Assembly (NCBI RefSeq): GCF_039543565.1
Contig: NZ_BAABJZ010000012.1
Location: 50,882-114,881 of the forward strand
Direction of reading: 5' to 3'
DNA length: 64,000 nt
From: Ferrimonas pelagia
GTDB lineage: Bacteria > Pseudomonadota > Gammaproteobacteria > Enterobacterales > Shewanellaceae
Shown here: in pieces, positions 34,040 through 42,520 of the stretch
Layout of the letters: every line of letters starts with the position of its first letter
Position numbering within the stretch: the stretch's first letter is position 1
Position numbers and translations under genes: made by a program
The notes under the pieces: generated by a model
Told to the model about the DNA's origin: nothing
What the model saw: the letters and a program-made list of their open reading frames with translations, nothing else
The model's database searches: none

Positions 34040-34834
34040 TCAGCCGTGCTGGATGATCCGGGGCAGTTGACCTTCTTCCTCTTGGCGCCAAGTCAGCACT
34101 TCACAGCCATCTTCGGTGACCAGCAGCGTGTGCTCGTACTGGGCGGAGGGCTGACCGTCTTTGGTGGTGGCGGTCCAACCGTCTTTTTTGCTGACCTTGC
34201 AACGGTAATCACCGGCATTAATCATCGGTTCGATGGTAAAGCACATGCCGGCCTTCAGGGTGAGCTTGGCTTTATTGCGGTAATGCACGATCTGTGGCTC
34301 TTCATGGAAGGCGGCACCGATCCCGTGGCCACAGAAATCCCGCACCACAGAGAAACCGTTGTGATCGGCAATGGGGTGGATCGCCGCGCCGATTTCACTC
34401 AGACAGGCGCCGGGTTTGACCGTCTTGATGGAGGCGTACAGCGCCTGTTGGGTGATCTCCACCAACTTTTTATTGCGTGGGGTGGTGTTGCCGACGATGA
34501 ACATCTTGGAGGTGTCGCCGTGGTAGCCGTCTTTGATCACCGTGATGTCGATGTTGACGATGTCGCCTTCTTTTAGCTTTTTGTGTCCCGGGATACCGTG
34601 ACACACCACCTCATTGATGGAGATGCAGGTGGACTTCGGGAAGCCATGGTAGTTGAGGGGGGCCGGAATGGCGCCTTGCACCTTGGTGATGTGATCGTGG
34701 CAGATCTGGTTCAGCGCTTCGGTGGTGATGCCTTTTTGCACGTGAGGTTCGATCAGCTCCAACACCTCTGCGGCCAGACGGCCGGCCACGCGCATTTTTT
34801 CGATCTCTTCCGGGGTCTTGATGACGATACTCAT
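34040..34834 (-). CDS. map: Methionine aminopeptidase, type I
   Basis: 264 residues, as in E. coli. It removes the initiator Met from nascent proteins. Metal-binding segments are visible: VNIDITVIKDGYHGDTSKMF (two Asp), GHGIGAAFHEEP (His), CFTIEPMI (Glu) and AQYEHTLLVTEDG (Glu). Divergent from rpsB with 270 bases between. Confidence 0.97.
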   Translation of the reverse strand: MSIVIKTPEEIEKMRVAGRLAAEVLELIEPHVQKGITTEALNQICHDHITKVQGAIPAPLNYHGFPKSTCISINEVVCHGIPGHKKLKEGDIVNIDITVIKDGYHGDTSKMFIVGNTTPRNKKLVEITQQALYASIKTVKPGACLSEIGAAIHPIADHNGFSVVRDFCGHGIGAAFHEEPQIVHYRNKAKLTLKAGMCFTIEPMINAGDYRCKVSKKDGWTATTKDGQPSAQYEHTLLVTEDGCEVLTWRQEEEGQLPRIIQHG

Positions 34835-34881
34835 TGGTCTACTCTTTAGTCGGTTAACGTCGCCGTTTTCGGCGCGGGCAT

Positions 34882-34910
34882 TTGAGCTTGTTGGCGCATT
34901 ATGGTATAAA
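34882..34910 (+). promoter_or_regulatory. Likely rpsB promoter
   Basis: TTGAGC, a 17-base spacer, TATAAA, followed by the GC-rich stretch gcgcgccg. A GC-rich discriminator is typical of stringently controlled translation genes. It is placed to give an approximately 190-base rpsB leader. Confidence 0.55.
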
Positions 34911-35015
34911 GCGCGCCGACTCTCATATGTCCAAACTGCCTCAGCGGGAACCCTGTCGGGGCTGGCACGGCGTAATGAGCGTCATTATATCGTTAAAATT
35001 AACTTTTAAACCACA

Positions 35016-35070
35016 CACGTACCGGCACATAGTGCGGGGTGCCCTTCGGGGTCGGACTATGGAGTACGTG
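35016..35070 (+). promoter_or_regulatory. rpsB leader stem (S2 autoregulation element)
   Basis: A 7-bp stem CACGTAC (35016-35022) pairs with GTACGTG (35064-35070). It encloses a GGGGTGCCCTTCGGGGT hairpin region and ends 34 bases before the rpsB ATG. Gammaproteobacterial rpsB leaders carry a conserved structure through which S2 represses rpsB-tsf. That this is that element is inferred from place and shape. Confidence 0.5.
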
Positions 35071-35104
35071 GAGGCTTAACCCCAAACATTAAGAGAGAAT
35101 TATC

Positions 35105-35833
35105 ATGGCTACTGTTTCCATGCGCGACATGCTGAAGGCCGGTGTGCACTTCGGTCACCAAACCCGTTACTGGAACCCAAAGATGAAGCCGTTCATCTTT
35201 GGCGCTCGTAACAAGGTTCATATCATCAACCTGGAACACACTGTTCCTATGATGAACGAAGCTCTGGCTTTCATCCAGAACGTGGCTTCCAAGAACGGTA
35301 AAGTTCTGTTCGTTGGTACCAAGCGCGCGGCAGGTCAAGCGGTTAAAGAAGCAGCACAAAGCTGTGACCAGTACTTCGTTGACAACCGTTGGTTGGGCGG
35401 CATGATGACCAACTGGAAGACTGTTCGTCAGTCCATCAAGCGTCTGAAAGATCTGGAAGCTCAGTCCCAAGACGGTACTTTCGAAAAGCTGACCAAGAAA
35501 GAGGCGCTGATGCGTACTCGCGAAATGGCCAAGCTGGACAAGTCCCTGGGTGGTATCAAGGACATGGGCGGTCTGCCTGACGTAATGTTCGTGATCGGTG
35601 CTGACCACGAGCACATTGCTATCAAAGAAGCCAACAACCTGGGTATCCCAGTTGTTGCTATCGTTGATACCAACACCAACCCGGATGGCGTTAACTACAT
35701 CATCCCAGCGAACGACGATGCGATCCGCGCGATCCAGCTGTACACCGGTGCGGTTGCACAGGCAGTACGCGACGGCCGTGGTCAAGATCTGGTTGTTCAA
35801 GCTGAGCAAGACGGTTTCGTAGAAGCCGAGTAA
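35105..35833 (+). CDS. rpsB: 30S ribosomal protein S2
   Basis: 242 residues (E. coli 241). MATVSMRDMLKAGVHFGHQTRYWNPKM is the S2 N-terminal signature, and PDVMFVIGADHEHIAIKEANNLGIPVVAIVDTN the C-terminal one. AAGAGAGAA precedes the ATG. First gene of the rpsB-tsf unit. Confidence 0.98.
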   Translation: MATVSMRDMLKAGVHFGHQTRYWNPKMKPFIFGARNKVHIINLEHTVPMMNEALAFIQNVASKNGKVLFVGTKRAAGQAVKEAAQSCDQYFVDNRWLGGMMTNWKTVRQSIKRLKDLEAQSQDGTFEKLTKKEALMRTREMAKLDKSLGGIKDMGGLPDVMFVIGADHEHIAIKEANNLGIPVVAIVDTNTNPDGVNYIIPANDDAIRAIQLYTGAVAQAVRDGRGQDLVVQAEQDGFVEAE

Positions 35834-35883
35834 TTTGGGCTGGGCATTTGCCTCCCAAAGAACCAAGATTTATTGGTTAAATT

Positions 35884-35904
35884 GGGGCCCCTGGGCCCCT
35901 TTTT
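35884..35904 (+). terminator. Hairpin between rpsB and tsf
   Basis: GGGGCC-CCTG-GGCCCC followed by five T. It lies inside the rpsB-tsf operon, so it probably attenuates and does not fully stop transcription, giving more S2 than EF-Ts mRNA. Confidence 0.7.
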
Positions 35905-35937
35905 CTAAATCAGACGTTTGTCTAGAGGAATATGACA

Positions 35938-36810
35938 ATGGCAGTTACTGCTTCCCTGGTAAAAGAGCTGCGCGAGCGCACTGGCGCTGGCATGATGGAT
36001 TGTAAGAAAGCCTTGGTAGAAACCAATGGTGATATCGAGCTGGCCATCGAGAACATGCGTAAATCTGGTCTGGCTAAAGCCGCGAAAAAAGCAGGCCGTG
36101 TTGCTGCTGAAGGCGTGATCATCATTAAGCAAAACGACGGTGTTGCTGCGATGGTTGAAGTGAACTGCGAAACCGATTTCGTAGCCATGGATGCGTCTTT
36201 CAACGAAATGGCGAACGGCATTGCTGACATCGCTCTGGCCGGTGAAATGACCGACGTTGCTGAGTTGTTGGCTGCGCCAATGAACGATTCTAACGTTGAT
36301 ACCGTTCGTGCTCAGCTGATCGCCAAGATCGGTGAGAACATGAACGTTCGTCGTTCTGAGATCGTGAAAGGTGACAACCTGGGTGCCTACGTTCACGGTC
36401 GTAAGATCGGTGTTGTAGCGGTACTGAACGGTGGCGACGAAGAGCTGGCGAAAGACATCGCTATGCACGTTGCAGCGTGTTCCCCACAGTTCGTTAAGCC
36501 AGAAGATGTTTCTGCTGAAGTCGTTGCCAAAGAGCGCGAAATTCAGGTAGACATCGCGGTCAACTCCGGTAAGCCGAAGGAGATCGCTGAGAAGATGGTT
36601 GAAGGCCGTATGCGTAAGTTCACCGGTGAGGTTTCTCTGACCGGTCAGCCTTTCGTTAAGGATCCTTCCAAGACCGTTGGTCAGCTGCTGAAAGAAAAAG
36701 GCGCTGACGTTGTTAACTTCGTACGTTTGGAAGTTGGCGAAGGTATCGAAATCGAAGAAACCGATTTCGCTGCAGAAGTAGCTGCCCAGATCGCCGCTGC
36801 TAAGCAATAA
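35938..36810 (+). CDS. tsf: Translation elongation factor Ts
   Basis: 290 residues. ASLVKELRERTGAGMMDCKKAL is the EF-Ts N-terminal signature, with the dimer and core domains following. It exchanges GDP for GTP on EF-Tu. An ATG at 35932 is also in frame, but 35938 lies better spaced after AGAGGAA and gives the family start MAVTASLV. Ends in a terminator. Confidence 0.97.
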   Translation: MAVTASLVKELRERTGAGMMDCKKALVETNGDIELAIENMRKSGLAKAAKKAGRVAAEGVIIIKQNDGVAAMVEVNCETDFVAMDASFNEMANGIADIALAGEMTDVAELLAAPMNDSNVDTVRAQLIAKIGENMNVRRSEIVKGDNLGAYVHGRKIGVVAVLNGGDEELAKDIAMHVAACSPQFVKPEDVSAEVVAKEREIQVDIAVNSGKPKEIAEKMVEGRMRKFTGEVSLTGQPFVKDPSKTVGQLLKEKGADVVNFVRLEVGEGIEIEETDFAAEVAAQIAAAKQ

Positions 36811-36836
36811 GTATTGCTGACTTGTTTCCAAATTCA

Positions 36837-36862
36837 GACCGCAGTTTCGCTGCGGTCTTTTA
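36837..36862 (+). terminator. Terminator after tsf
   Basis: GACCGCAG-tttcg-CTGCGGTC followed by TTTT. Confidence 0.85.
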
Positions 36863-36881
36863 GCACCAGGATTTAAATATT

Positions 36882-37607
36882 ATGAGCACCAATCCAAAAC
36901 CGGCATTTCGTCGCATTCTGCTGAAACTCAGTGGTGAAGCCCTGATGGGCGAAGAAGGGTTCGGCATCGATCCCAAAGTTCTTGACCGTATGGCTCAAGA
37001 GGTTAAAGAACTGGTTGAGTTGGGTGTTCAGGTCGGTCTGGTGCTGGGCGGTGGTAACCTGTTTCGTGGGGCAGGCTTGGCTCAAGCCGGCATGAACCGC
37101 GTGGTGGGCGATCACATGGGTATGCTGGCCACCGTGATGAACGGTCTGGCGATGCGTGATGCGCTGCACCGTGCCTATGTGAATGCTCGACTGATGTCGG
37201 CCATTCCGCTGAACGGCGTGTGTGATAACTACCAGTGGGCTGAAGCGATCAGCTTGCTCAAATCGGGCCGTGTGGTGATCTTCTCCGCGGGTACCGGTAA
37301 CCCCTTCTTCACCACCGATTCCGCTGCCTGTCTGCGTGGCGTGGAGATCGAGGCGGACGTTGTGATCAAAGCAACGAAAGTCGATGGTGTTTACACCGAT
37401 GATCCAGTGAAGAACCCAGATGCAGAGAAATATGATACTCTGAGCTACCAAGAAGTGCTGGAAAAAGAGTTGAAAGTGATGGACTTGTCCGCCTTCACTC
37501 TGGCCCGCGACCACAAGATGCCGATCATGGTTTTCAACATGAACGAGCCCGGTGCCTTGCGCCGCGTGGTGATGGGTGAAAAACTCGGCACCCTGATCAG
37601 CGAATAA
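36882..37607 (+). CDS. pyrH: Uridylate kinase
   Basis: 241 residues, as in E. coli. An amino-acid-kinase fold with RRILLKLSGEALMG, VLGGGNLFRGAGLA, the GTGNPFFTTDSAACLRG stretch and the C-terminal KLGTLIS. It converts UMP to UDP and is allosterically controlled by GTP/UTP. Between tsf and frr, as in E. coli. Confidence 0.97.
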   Translation: MSTNPKPAFRRILLKLSGEALMGEEGFGIDPKVLDRMAQEVKELVELGVQVGLVLGGGNLFRGAGLAQAGMNRVVGDHMGMLATVMNGLAMRDALHRAYVNARLMSAIPLNGVCDNYQWAEAISLLKSGRVVIFSAGTGNPFFTTDSAACLRGVEIEADVVIKATKVDGVYTDDPVKNPDAEKYDTLSYQEVLEKELKVMDLSAFTLARDHKMPIMVFNMNEPGALRRVVMGEKLGTLISE

Positions 37608-37637
37608 GACCCAATTCAAGCTATAGGACGATATCCC

Positions 37638-38195
37638 GTGATTAACGATATCCAAAAAGATGCCGCCACCCGTATGGCGAAAAGTGTGGAAGCGACCCGT
37701 ACCCAAATGGCCAAAGTGCGCACCGGTCGTGCTCACCCAAGCCTGCTCGACGGCATTACGGTTTCCTACTACGGTGCCGACACGCCGCTGAATCAAGTGG
37801 CCAACGTGACCACCGAAGACTCTCGTACCCTGGCGATCACTGTGTTTGACCGCAGCCTGATCCAGGCGGTTGAAAAGGCGATCATGAGCTCCGATCTGGG
37901 CCTGAACCCTTCCTCTGCCGGTGCGGTTCTGCGGATCCCACTGCCACCGCTGACCGAAGAGCGTCGTAAGCAGCTGGTGAAAGTGGTTCGTGCTGAAGCC
38001 GAAAACGGCCGTGTTGCGGTTCGTAACATTCGTCGTGACGCCAACTCCGACATCAAAGGTCTGGAGAAGGAAAAAGAGATCGGTGAAGACGATGCGCGCC
38101 GTGGTGAAGAAGAAGTTCAGAAGCTGACCGATAAGTACGTAAAAGAGATCGATGTGATCGTTGCGGACAAAGAAAAAGAGCTGATGGAAGTCTAA
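37638..38195 (+). CDS. frr: Ribosome recycling factor
   Basis: 185 residues, exactly the E. coli length. The start is GTG, with ATAGGA upstream; no ATG fits. RTGRAHPSLLDGITVSYYG and RREGEEEVQKLTDKY-like C-terminal helices identify RRF, which splits post-termination ribosomes with EF-G. Followed by a terminator. Confidence 0.97.
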   Translation: MINDIQKDAATRMAKSVEATRTQMAKVRTGRAHPSLLDGITVSYYGADTPLNQVANVTTEDSRTLAITVFDRSLIQAVEKAIMSSDLGLNPSSAGAVLRIPLPPLTEERRKQLVKVVRAEAENGRVAVRNIRRDANSDIKGLEKEKEIGEDDARRGEEEVQKLTDKYVKEIDVIVADKEKELMEV

Positions 38196-38220
38196 TCAAA
38201 CACGCGTTGTTGGTTAGATT

Positions 38221-38258
38221 AAACGCCGTGTAGTGGTATCCTACACGGCGTTTGTGTT
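38221..38258 (+). terminator. Terminator after frr
   Basis: AAACGCCGTGTAG, 7-base loop, CTACACGGCGTTT, then gTGTTTTT. A 13-bp perfect stem. Confidence 0.9.
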
Positions 38259-38286
38259 TTTAGAATGGTTTGCGGGATCGCGATGC

Positions 38287-39048
38287 ATGTCTGAGTCAGT
38301 ATCACGGCAGGGGAGTGACGTCGTTCCCCGTCATGTCGGCATCATTATGGATGGCAATGGCCGCTGGGCGGAAGCTCAGGGTAAGCCAAGGGTGGTGGGT
38401 CACCGCGCCGGGGTTAAGTCGGTGCGGGAAGTGGTGCGGTTGTGCCGTGAGGCGGGGGTCGGGTCACTGACTCTGTTCGCCTTTTCCAGTGAGAACTGGA
38501 ATCGACCACCACGGGAAGTGGCACTGCTGATGCGGCTGTTTATCACCGTGCTGCGTCGCGAAGTGAAGTTGTTGAAAAAGAACAATGTACGTCTGCGGGT
38601 GATCGGCGATACGCAGGCGTTTGAGCCCAAATTGCAACAGCGGATCCTGGAAGCGGAAGCGGAAACGGCCGATTGTGATGGCCTGACCCTCAATGTGGCG
38701 GCCAACTACGGCGGCCGTTGGGATATTGTGCAGGCGACACGGCAAGTGGCGTTGCAGCTTCAGCAAGGCGAGCTCTCGGTCGACCAGATCGATGAGTCGA
38801 TGCTCCAGCGCTTCATGTGTTTATCGGAACAGCCGGAGATGGATCTGTTGATCCGGACCGGTGGTGAAGAGCGGATCAGTAACTTCTTGCTGTGGCAGTG
38901 CGCCTACAGCGAGCTGTTTTTCTCCGAGGCGCTCTGGCCAGACTTTGCCGACGCGGCCTTCGCCGAGGCGCTGGATGCCTACGCCAGCCGCCAACGCCGG
39001 TTTGGAAAAACTGGCGCTCAGGTGGCCGATGTGACGGTGGCGCAATAA
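38287..39048 (+). CDS. uppS: Undecaprenyl diphosphate synthase
   Basis: 253 residues, as in E. coli. The HVGIIMDGNGRWA motif holds catalytic D22; FAFSSENWNRP and RTGGEERISNFLLWQ complete the cis-prenyltransferase site. It makes the lipid carrier for peptidoglycan and O-antigen. The frame is open to 38233 but that part overlaps the frr terminator, so ATG 38287 is chosen. Confidence 0.96.
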   Translation: MSESVSRQGSDVVPRHVGIIMDGNGRWAEAQGKPRVVGHRAGVKSVREVVRLCREAGVGSLTLFAFSSENWNRPPREVALLMRLFITVLRREVKLLKKNNVRLRVIGDTQAFEPKLQQRILEAEAETADCDGLTLNVAANYGGRWDIVQATRQVALQLQQGELSVDQIDESMLQRFMCLSEQPEMDLLIRTGGEERISNFLLWQCAYSELFFSEALWPDFADAAFAEALDAYASRQRRFGKTGAQVADVTVAQ

Positions 39049-39103
39049 ACCCCCTACACTTATCGGTTGCCCCTTAATCCAATTTTGAACGTTCGAGGTT
39101 TGT

Positions 39104-39952
39104 TTGCTTAAGCAACGTGTTTTAACGGCATTGCTGCTGCTTCCGGCAGCTCTGGCTGGGATCTTCATGCTGCCCGTCGGTGGCTTTGCCATCGCCGTCG
39201 CAGCGGTGTTCGTGCTGGCTGCCCGTGAGTGGGGCGCCTTTGTGATGGCTGACAGTAAGATGGCCAAGATCAGCTATGGCGCGGCCATGGCGGTGCTTCT
39301 GGCGGCCTTGCTGCTGTTGGTACCCAGTGATTTGATTTGGGCCAATGGCCACCTTCACCCGCTGTATCACGGCTTGTTGGTCGTCGGTGTGCTGTGGTGG
39401 GTGATCGGCCTAGGTTTGGTGTTGAGCTTTCCTGGTAGCAGCCGCTTCTGGCAAGACAGCCCATTTTTGAAATCCTTGTTCGGTCAACTGACCTTGTTGC
39501 CCTGCTTCGCCGCGCTGTTGGTGTTGAAGGCCATGCCCGGTGCTATCGATGGTGCTTGGCTGGTGCTGGCGGTATTGCTGCTGGTCTGGGGCGCGGATAC
39601 CGGTGCCTATTTTGTCGGTAAGGCCATCGGTAGGAATAAGCTGATCCCAACGGTGAGCCCGGGCAAGACCCGTGAAGGCTTGTTGGGTGGCATGGCGGTC
39701 TGTGCCTTGCTGAGCCTGATCGGTTGGCAGTTGATCGACTCCCTGTCGCTGTTTGAAGCTCTGATCCTCGGCATGGTGACCGCGTTTGCGTCGGCACTGG
39801 GTGATCTGCTGGAGAGCATGTTTAAGCGGGCGGCGAACATCAAAGACAGTGGCAGCTTGCTGCCGGGTCATGGCGGTGTGTTGGATCGCATCGACAGCGT
39901 AACCGCCGCCATGCCGGTGTTTGCCTTCCTTTACCTGATCTTCGGGCTGTAA
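39104..39952 (+). CDS. cdsA: Phosphatidate cytidylyltransferase
   Basis: 282 residues, mostly membrane helices (about eight). The C-terminal signature SALGDLLESMFKRAANIKDSG...LPGHGGVLDRIDS is that of CDP-diglyceride synthases. It makes CDP-diacylglycerol for phospholipid synthesis. The start is TTG (MLKQRVLTALLLLP, as in E. coli MLKYRLI), preceded by GAGGT. Four bases separate it from dxr. Confidence 0.95.
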   Translation: MLKQRVLTALLLLPAALAGIFMLPVGGFAIAVAAVFVLAAREWGAFVMADSKMAKISYGAAMAVLLAALLLLVPSDLIWANGHLHPLYHGLLVVGVLWWVIGLGLVLSFPGSSRFWQDSPFLKSLFGQLTLLPCFAALLVLKAMPGAIDGAWLVLAVLLLVWGADTGAYFVGKAIGRNKLIPTVSPGKTREGLLGGMAVCALLSLIGWQLIDSLSLFEALILGMVTAFASALGDLLESMFKRAANIKDSGSLLPGHGGVLDRIDSVTAAMPVFAFLYLIFGL

Positions 39953-39955
39953 CCC

Positions 39956-41146
39956 ATGCAGAATCTGGCGATCTTCGGTGCGACCGGCTCCATCGGCAGC
40001 AGCACTTTGGATGTGATCCGCCGTCATCCCGAGCATTACCGTGTGTCGGTGTTGACGGCCCACAGTAACAGTGAGGCCATGACGGCCTTATGTCTGGAGC
40101 TGGTGCCGGATCACGCCGTGATGGTGGATGAATCGGCTGCGCGATCCTTGCGCGAGGCTCTGGCCGGTCGAGTGCCGACCCAGATCCACGCTGGCGAGCA
40201 GGCGCTGGTGGAGATGGCTTCGCTGCCTGAGGTGGACACCGTGATGGCAGCCATCGTTGGCGCAGCCGGACTGGCCTCCACTTTGGCGGCGGTCAAGCTA
40301 GGCAAGCGTGTCCTGCTGGCGAACAAAGAGGCGTTGGTGGTCTCCGGTCAGCTGTTTATGGATGCGGTCGCGCAAAGCGGTGCGACCTTGCTGCCGGTGG
40401 ACTCCGAGCATAACGCCATATTCCAGAGCTTACCGGAACCGGTACAGCAAAATCTGGGGCATTGCGATCTGGCGGCGAACGGGATCTCCCATCTGCTGCT
40501 GACCGGCTCCGGTGGCCCGTTCCGCACCCGAGATCTGGCGACCTTTGATACCATTACGCCGGCCGAGGCCTGCGCGCACCCTAACTGGTCGATGGGGCAG
40601 AAGATCTCGGTGGATTCCGCCACCATGATGAATAAGGGGTTGGAATACGTCGAGGCCCGCTGGTTGTTTAATGCCAGTGCCGAGCAAATTCAGGTGGTGA
40701 TCCACCCGCAAAGCGTGATCCATTCGATGGTGCAATATAAGGATGGTTCGGTATTGGCACAGTTAGGTCAGCCGGATATGCGTACCCCCATCGCCCACTC
40801 CCTGTCCTACCCGGAGCGGATCCACGCCGGGGTGGAACCTTTGGATTTCTTTAAGGTCGGACAGTTAACCTTCGAGGCGCCCGATTATCGGCGCTACCCC
40901 TGTTTGGAGCTGGCTATTGCGGCCTGTCATCAGGGGCAGGAGGCCACGACGGTGGTTAATGCGGCCAATGAGATCGCGGTGGCCGCATTTCTGCAGAACC
41001 GTATCGGCTTTAGTGACATTGCCCGGGTAAACGGGTACTGTCTGGAGCAGGCAGATCTGTCTGCCAGGCTCAGTCTTGAGGGACTGGCCGATCTGGATAT
41101 TCAGGCTCGATCGCTCGCTAGCGGTTGGATCAAGCGAGGACGATAA
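39956..41146 (+). CDS. dxr: 1-deoxy-D-xylulose 5-phosphate reductoisomerase
   Basis: 396 residues (E. coli 398). The NADPH loop is FGATGSIGSSTLDV (8-21), with LANKEALVVSG and the metal site DSEHNAIFQ. Second step of the MEP isoprenoid route, feeding UppS and quinones. The TAA overlaps the rseP ATG by one base. Confidence 0.97.
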   Translation: MQNLAIFGATGSIGSSTLDVIRRHPEHYRVSVLTAHSNSEAMTALCLELVPDHAVMVDESAARSLREALAGRVPTQIHAGEQALVEMASLPEVDTVMAAIVGAAGLASTLAAVKLGKRVLLANKEALVVSGQLFMDAVAQSGATLLPVDSEHNAIFQSLPEPVQQNLGHCDLAANGISHLLLTGSGGPFRTRDLATFDTITPAEACAHPNWSMGQKISVDSATMMNKGLEYVEARWLFNASAEQIQVVIHPQSVIHSMVQYKDGSVLAQLGQPDMRTPIAHSLSYPERIHAGVEPLDFFKVGQLTFEAPDYRRYPCLELAIAACHQGQEATTVVNAANEIAVAAFLQNRIGFSDIARVNGYCLEQADLSARLSLEGLADLDIQARSLASGWIKRGR

Positions 41147-42489
41147 TGCTTGGATTTTTATGGGATCTGGGGGCCTTTCTGGTTGCCCTTGGTCTCTTGG
41201 TTACGGTGCATGAATACGGCCACTTCTGGGTGGCTCGGCGCTGTGGCGTTAAGGTGGAACGCTTCTCCATCGGCTTTGGTAAGCCGATCTGGCAGAAGGT
41301 GGGCAAAGACGGCACCGAATATGTGGTGGCGATGATCCCGCTGGGCGGCTACGTCAAGATGCTGGACGGCCGGGTCGACGACCTCCTTCCTGAGATGGAA
41401 TCCCAAGCTTTCGATCGCAAACCTGTGTTGCAACGTATCGCCGTGGTGGCCGCTGGCCCGTTGGCGAACTTTGCGCTGGCATTGGTTCTGCTGTACGCCA
41501 TGTTCTTGCTGGGCGTCTCATCGGTTAAGCCGGTATTGACCGCACCGGCGCCTCAATCTATCGCTGCCCAGGCTGGACTGCCTGAGCACAGCATCGTCAC
41601 CCATGTTGGCAACGATCCCGTGGTGGATTGGGAGGCGCTGAACTTTGCCTTGGCGGCGCAGATCGGCGCCGATCAGATCGGCCTGACCCTGGATGTGGAC
41701 GGCCGAGCTCAGTCCTTCACGCTCGACACCCGAGAGTGGGTGTTTGATGCCGATAAGCAGCCGTTAACCGACAGCTTGGGCCTGACGTTCTGGACGCCGG
41801 CGATCACCACCGTACTCGCTTACGTGGATGATCAGGGCGCGGCCTATCAGGCAGGCTTGCGCGAGGGCGATCGGATCACCCATGTTGATGGCGAAATGCT
41901 CGATTGGGAGCCTTTGGTTGCGAAGATCGCGGCGGCGCCGGAACAAGCACTGCAAATGACGGTCGAACGAAGTGGTGAGCGGCTCGGTTTCGAGGTGATC
42001 CCCAAAGCCGTCGTCAAAGATGGCCAGTTGATCGGTCAGATCGGCGTTTCTCCCACGCGTGAGGCCTGGCCTGAGGCGTACCGAGTAGAGCTGAAATATG
42101 GCCTGCTGGGGGCGTTGCAGCAAGCGGCTGATCGCACCTGGGAGTTGTCGGCTTTGACGCTGGGAACGTTTGGCAAACTGATCACCGGTGATCTGTCTTT
42201 CAATAATCTGGGAGGACCGATCGCCATCGCCCAAGGTGCTGGTGCCAGTGCCGGGGTGGGTTTGGTGTATTTTCTTGGGTTTTTAGCCTTGTTAAGCGTC
42301 AATTTAGGGATCATCAATCTGTTCCCGTTGCCGGTGCTTGATGGCGGCCATTTACTCTATTACTTTATTGAACTTTTAACCGGTAAGCCGGTGCCAGAGA
42401 AGGCACAGGAGATCGGCTTTCGGATCGGCTCGGCGCTGCTTCTGTTGTTGATGTCCATCGCCATTGTCAACGATGTTGCCCGACTTTAG
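41146..42489 (+). CDS. rseP: Site-2 metalloprotease RseP
   Basis: 447 residues. Zn motif HEYGH (H22, E23, H26) and the third ligand D399 in VLDGG are both present, with two PDZ domains between (about 115-310) and four membrane segments. RseP cuts RseA to release sigma-E during envelope stress. The start at 41146 has GAGGA and overlaps dxr (TAATG). Next to bamA, as in E. coli. Confidence 0.96.
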   Translation: MLGFLWDLGAFLVALGLLVTVHEYGHFWVARRCGVKVERFSIGFGKPIWQKVGKDGTEYVVAMIPLGGYVKMLDGRVDDLLPEMESQAFDRKPVLQRIAVVAAGPLANFALALVLLYAMFLLGVSSVKPVLTAPAPQSIAAQAGLPEHSIVTHVGNDPVVDWEALNFALAAQIGADQIGLTLDVDGRAQSFTLDTREWVFDADKQPLTDSLGLTFWTPAITTVLAYVDDQGAAYQAGLREGDRITHVDGEMLDWEPLVAKIAAAPEQALQMTVERSGERLGFEVIPKAVVKDGQLIGQIGVSPTREAWPEAYRVELKYGLLGALQQAADRTWELSALTLGTFGKLITGDLSFNNLGGPIAIAQGAGASAGVGLVYFLGFLALLSVNLGIINLFPLPVLDGGHLLYYFIELLTGKPVPEKAQEIGFRIGSALLLLLMSIAIVNDVARL

Positions 42490-42520
42490 GGACTTCAGGG
42501 AATAACAAAAAATCGCGGCT

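Noticed and set aside
35057..36831. Minus-strand frames of about 270-310 codons over rpsB and tsf
   Set aside because: Shadows of highly biased ribosomal-gene codon use; the plus-strand genes are certain.
42364..42400. Sigma-E promoter before bamA (GAACTT in rseP)
   Set aside because: The -35-like GAACTT has no TCTGA-type -10 at the right distance.
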